From assembly GCA_026169045.1 (NCBI GenBank), contig JAPFDH010000117.1, forward strand, positions 1 through 52,263: DNA of 52,263 nt, given 5' to 3'. The translations under genes and the position numbers were made by a program. Below the pieces are notes generated by a model. It did no database searches. It was not told where the DNA came from and saw nothing but the letters and a program-made list of their open reading frames with translations. This DNA is from Lachnospiraceae bacterium (GTDB lineage: Bacteria > Bacillota > Clostridia > Lachnospirales > Lachnospiraceae). Below, in pieces: positions 51,344 through 52,263 of this stretch (its first letter is position 1; each line of letters starts with the position of its first letter).

Positions 51344-52018
51344 TTACCCTTCTTTTCTCAAGACGTATCCGCTCCCTCTAACGGTATGAATTAATTTTTC
51401 TTCAAATGGATCATCCAACTTTTTCCGCAAATATCGGATGTATACATCAATGACATTGGAACCACCCACATAATCATAATTCCATATATGTTGTTCCAGC
51501 TTTTCTCTTGATAGAACCACTCCCGCATTTTGAGCCATATAACGCAGGATGGAAAATTCTTTTCCCGATAACTTTATTTCCTTTCCTTCCCGAAAAACTT
51601 TTTGGGTATCCAATTGAATTTCCATATCTCCGATTCGAATGGAAGAGGTTTTCTCTGCCGATGGCTTTCGAAGCATCACACGGATTCTGGCCAAAAGTTC
51701 ATCAAACGCAAAGGGTTTTACCAAATAGTCATCTGCACCCAAATCCAAACCATTTACCCGGTCTTCCACGCTATCCCTTGCCGTCAAAAAAAGAATCGGA
51801 ACTTGATTTCCCATGGCACGGATTTTTTTCAGCACCTCTAATCCGTTCATTTTGGGCATCATAATATCCAAAATTATTGCATCATATTCTGCACATGCAA
51901 GATAGTCAAAAACTTCTTCCCCATCAAAACAGGAATCCACACTATATTTTTCCTGCGTTAATCTTTTTTTCAAAAGCCGGTTCAGATCCCGTTCATCTTC
52001 TGCGATTAGAATACGCAT
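51344..52018 (-). CDS. OmpR/PhoB-family response regulator
   Basis: The start at 52018 has AAAGGAG 6 bases upstream. The 224 residues comprise a receiver domain (about 1-115, acidic pocket Glu7-Asp8, phosphoacceptor Asp51 in IILDIMMPKMNG, conserved KPF near 101) and a winged-helix DNA-binding domain (about 125-222, with VDVYIRYLRKKL). It is the first gene of the regulator - kinase operon. Confidence 0.94.
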   Translation of the reverse strand: MRILIAEDERDLNRLLKKRLTQEKYSVDSCFDGEEVFDYLACAEYDAIILDIMMPKMNGLEVLKKIRAMGNQVPILFLTARDSVEDRVNGLDLGADDYLVKPFAFDELLARIRVMLRKPSAEKTSSIRIGDMEIQLDTQKVFREGKEIKLSGKEFSILRYMAQNAGVVLSREKLEQHIWNYDYVGGSNVIDVYIRYLRKKLDDPFEEKLIHTVRGSGYVLRKEG

Positions 52019-52062
52019 ACATATCTCCTTTCTCTGACCTATCATATATCTATTCTATCTCT

Positions 52063-52091
52063 TTTTTATCCAATTATTTGTAACTTGTCAA
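52063..52091 (-). promoter_or_regulatory. Promoter of the two-component operon
   Basis: On the minus strand the consensus -35 box TTGACA (52086-52091) is 17 bases from TAAAAA (52063-52068), a weak -10 box. The start of transcription would be about 40 bases before the regulator start codon. Confidence 0.45.
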
Positions 52092-52130
52092 TCCCCTATC
52101 ATATCTGACAGACATTATGAAATTATAAAA

Positions 52131-52195
52131 AATAGGCTTCGCCTATTCAACTCCCCTTCCCCTCAATCTTGAGGGGTTAGGGGTTTCTTTTTTTT
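52131..52195 (+). repeat. Two hairpins before the transposase-like gene
   Basis: AATAGGC-TTC-GCCTATT (52131-52147) and CCCCTCAA-TC-TTGAGGGG (52159-52176) lie close together; the second has outer CCCC/GGGG pairs and is followed by TTTCTTTTTTTT. They may mark the left end of a mobile element or a terminator that shields it from outside transcription. Confidence 0.5.
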
Positions 52196-52217
52196 CATTT
52201 TCATGCATAATAGAGTT

Positions 52218-52263
52218 ATGAATATTTTACAAAGAATCTTTACCGACTATTATGAAGAAATTA
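52218..52263 (+). CDS. Start of a probable IS91-like transposase (partial, cut by window edge)
   Basis: The reading frame from ATG at 52218 gives MNILQRIFTDYYEEI before the window ends. This resembles the N-terminus of zinc-binding, IS91-type (Y2) transposases of Clostridia, as far as 15 residues allow. The ribosome binding site is weak. Two hairpins precede it. The assignment is tentative, and the gene continues past the window. Confidence 0.4.
   Translation, partial: MNILQRIFTDYYEEI

Overview
The window looks like chromosomal DNA of a low-to-mid GC, Gram-positive gut anaerobe of the class Clostridia, most likely Lachnospiraceae. This rests on the gene families present (MutS2, YhaM, CvfB, DUF6465, a FatA-type acyl-ACP thioesterase, Lpl/Ytc-type sugar ABC transporters), AGGAGG-like ribosome binding sites, and sigmaA-like TTGACA/TATAAT promoters. 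Species-level placement is not possible from reading alone. I found no rRNA, CRISPR array, prophage or replication origin. The one mobile-element hint is a transposase-like reading frame that starts 46 bases before the right edge.

Layout. (1) 1-8771, housekeeping: rlmD and yhaM on the minus strand, a membrane-anchored HtrA/PDZ protein whose protease triad is lost, then a plus-strand operon mutS2 - response regulator - histidine kinase. (2) 8774-18210, small glycan modules each with an AraC regulator: AraC beside a GH29 alpha-L-fucosidase; AraC plus GH20 hexosaminidase divergent from a GH127 beta-L-arabinofuranosidase. An Rrf2 regulator and aroA (EPSP synthase) lie between them. (3) 18240-18872, two small-protein genes. 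(4) 18883-40358, a large minus-strand rhamnogalacturonan-I (RG-I)/pectin locus. Its parts are a membrane-anchored AraC regulator (YtdP type), two ABC permeases, a solute-binding lipoprotein, a PL26/YetA lyase, a PL11 lyase, GH95, a serine hydrolase, an FG-GAP beta-propeller protein, a nitroreductase, a CE12 acetylesterase, a GH105 unsaturated glycuronyl hydrolase, a PL22-type oligogalacturonate lyase and a polysaccharide-deacetylase-fold protein. (5) 41024-45134, a mixed region: XRE regulator, cvfB, acyl-ACP thioesterase, tRNA-Gln, a DUF1275 membrane protein and an MBL-fold hydrolase. (6) 45164-48961, one long gene joining a GNAT acetyltransferase to a GH2 glycosidase. (7) 49098-52018, an OmpR-type two-component system with a PepSY lipoprotein gene downstream; the last bases (52218 on) begin a probable transposase.

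How the parts fit. None of the glycan-active enzymes shows a signal peptide; only the solute-binding protein is a lipoprotein and only the permeases and regulators are membrane proteins. The sequence therefore suggests a scavenger that imports RG-I oligosaccharides and takes them apart in the cytoplasm: deacetylation (CE12, perhaps the serine hydrolase and NodB-fold protein), lyase cleavage (PL11, PL26, PL22), removal of unsaturated uronic acid (GH105), and trimming of fucose/L-galactose and arabinose side residues (GH95, GH29, GH127). No transporter ATPase is encoded here, so a shared MsmX/MsmK-type ATPase elsewhere is expected. Regulatory signs include a consensus promoter and a perfect stem-loop in the leader of the YtdP-type gene, a stem-loop after the binding-protein gene, and one identical palindrome, GAAACGTTTC, in two separate promoter regions of the glycan genes (16052-16061 and 23577-23586).

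The points I would look at first are the GNAT-GH2 fusion, the catalytically dead HtrA, the unassigned FG-GAP protein of the RG-I locus, the nitroreductase that leads a pectin operon, and the shared palindrome.
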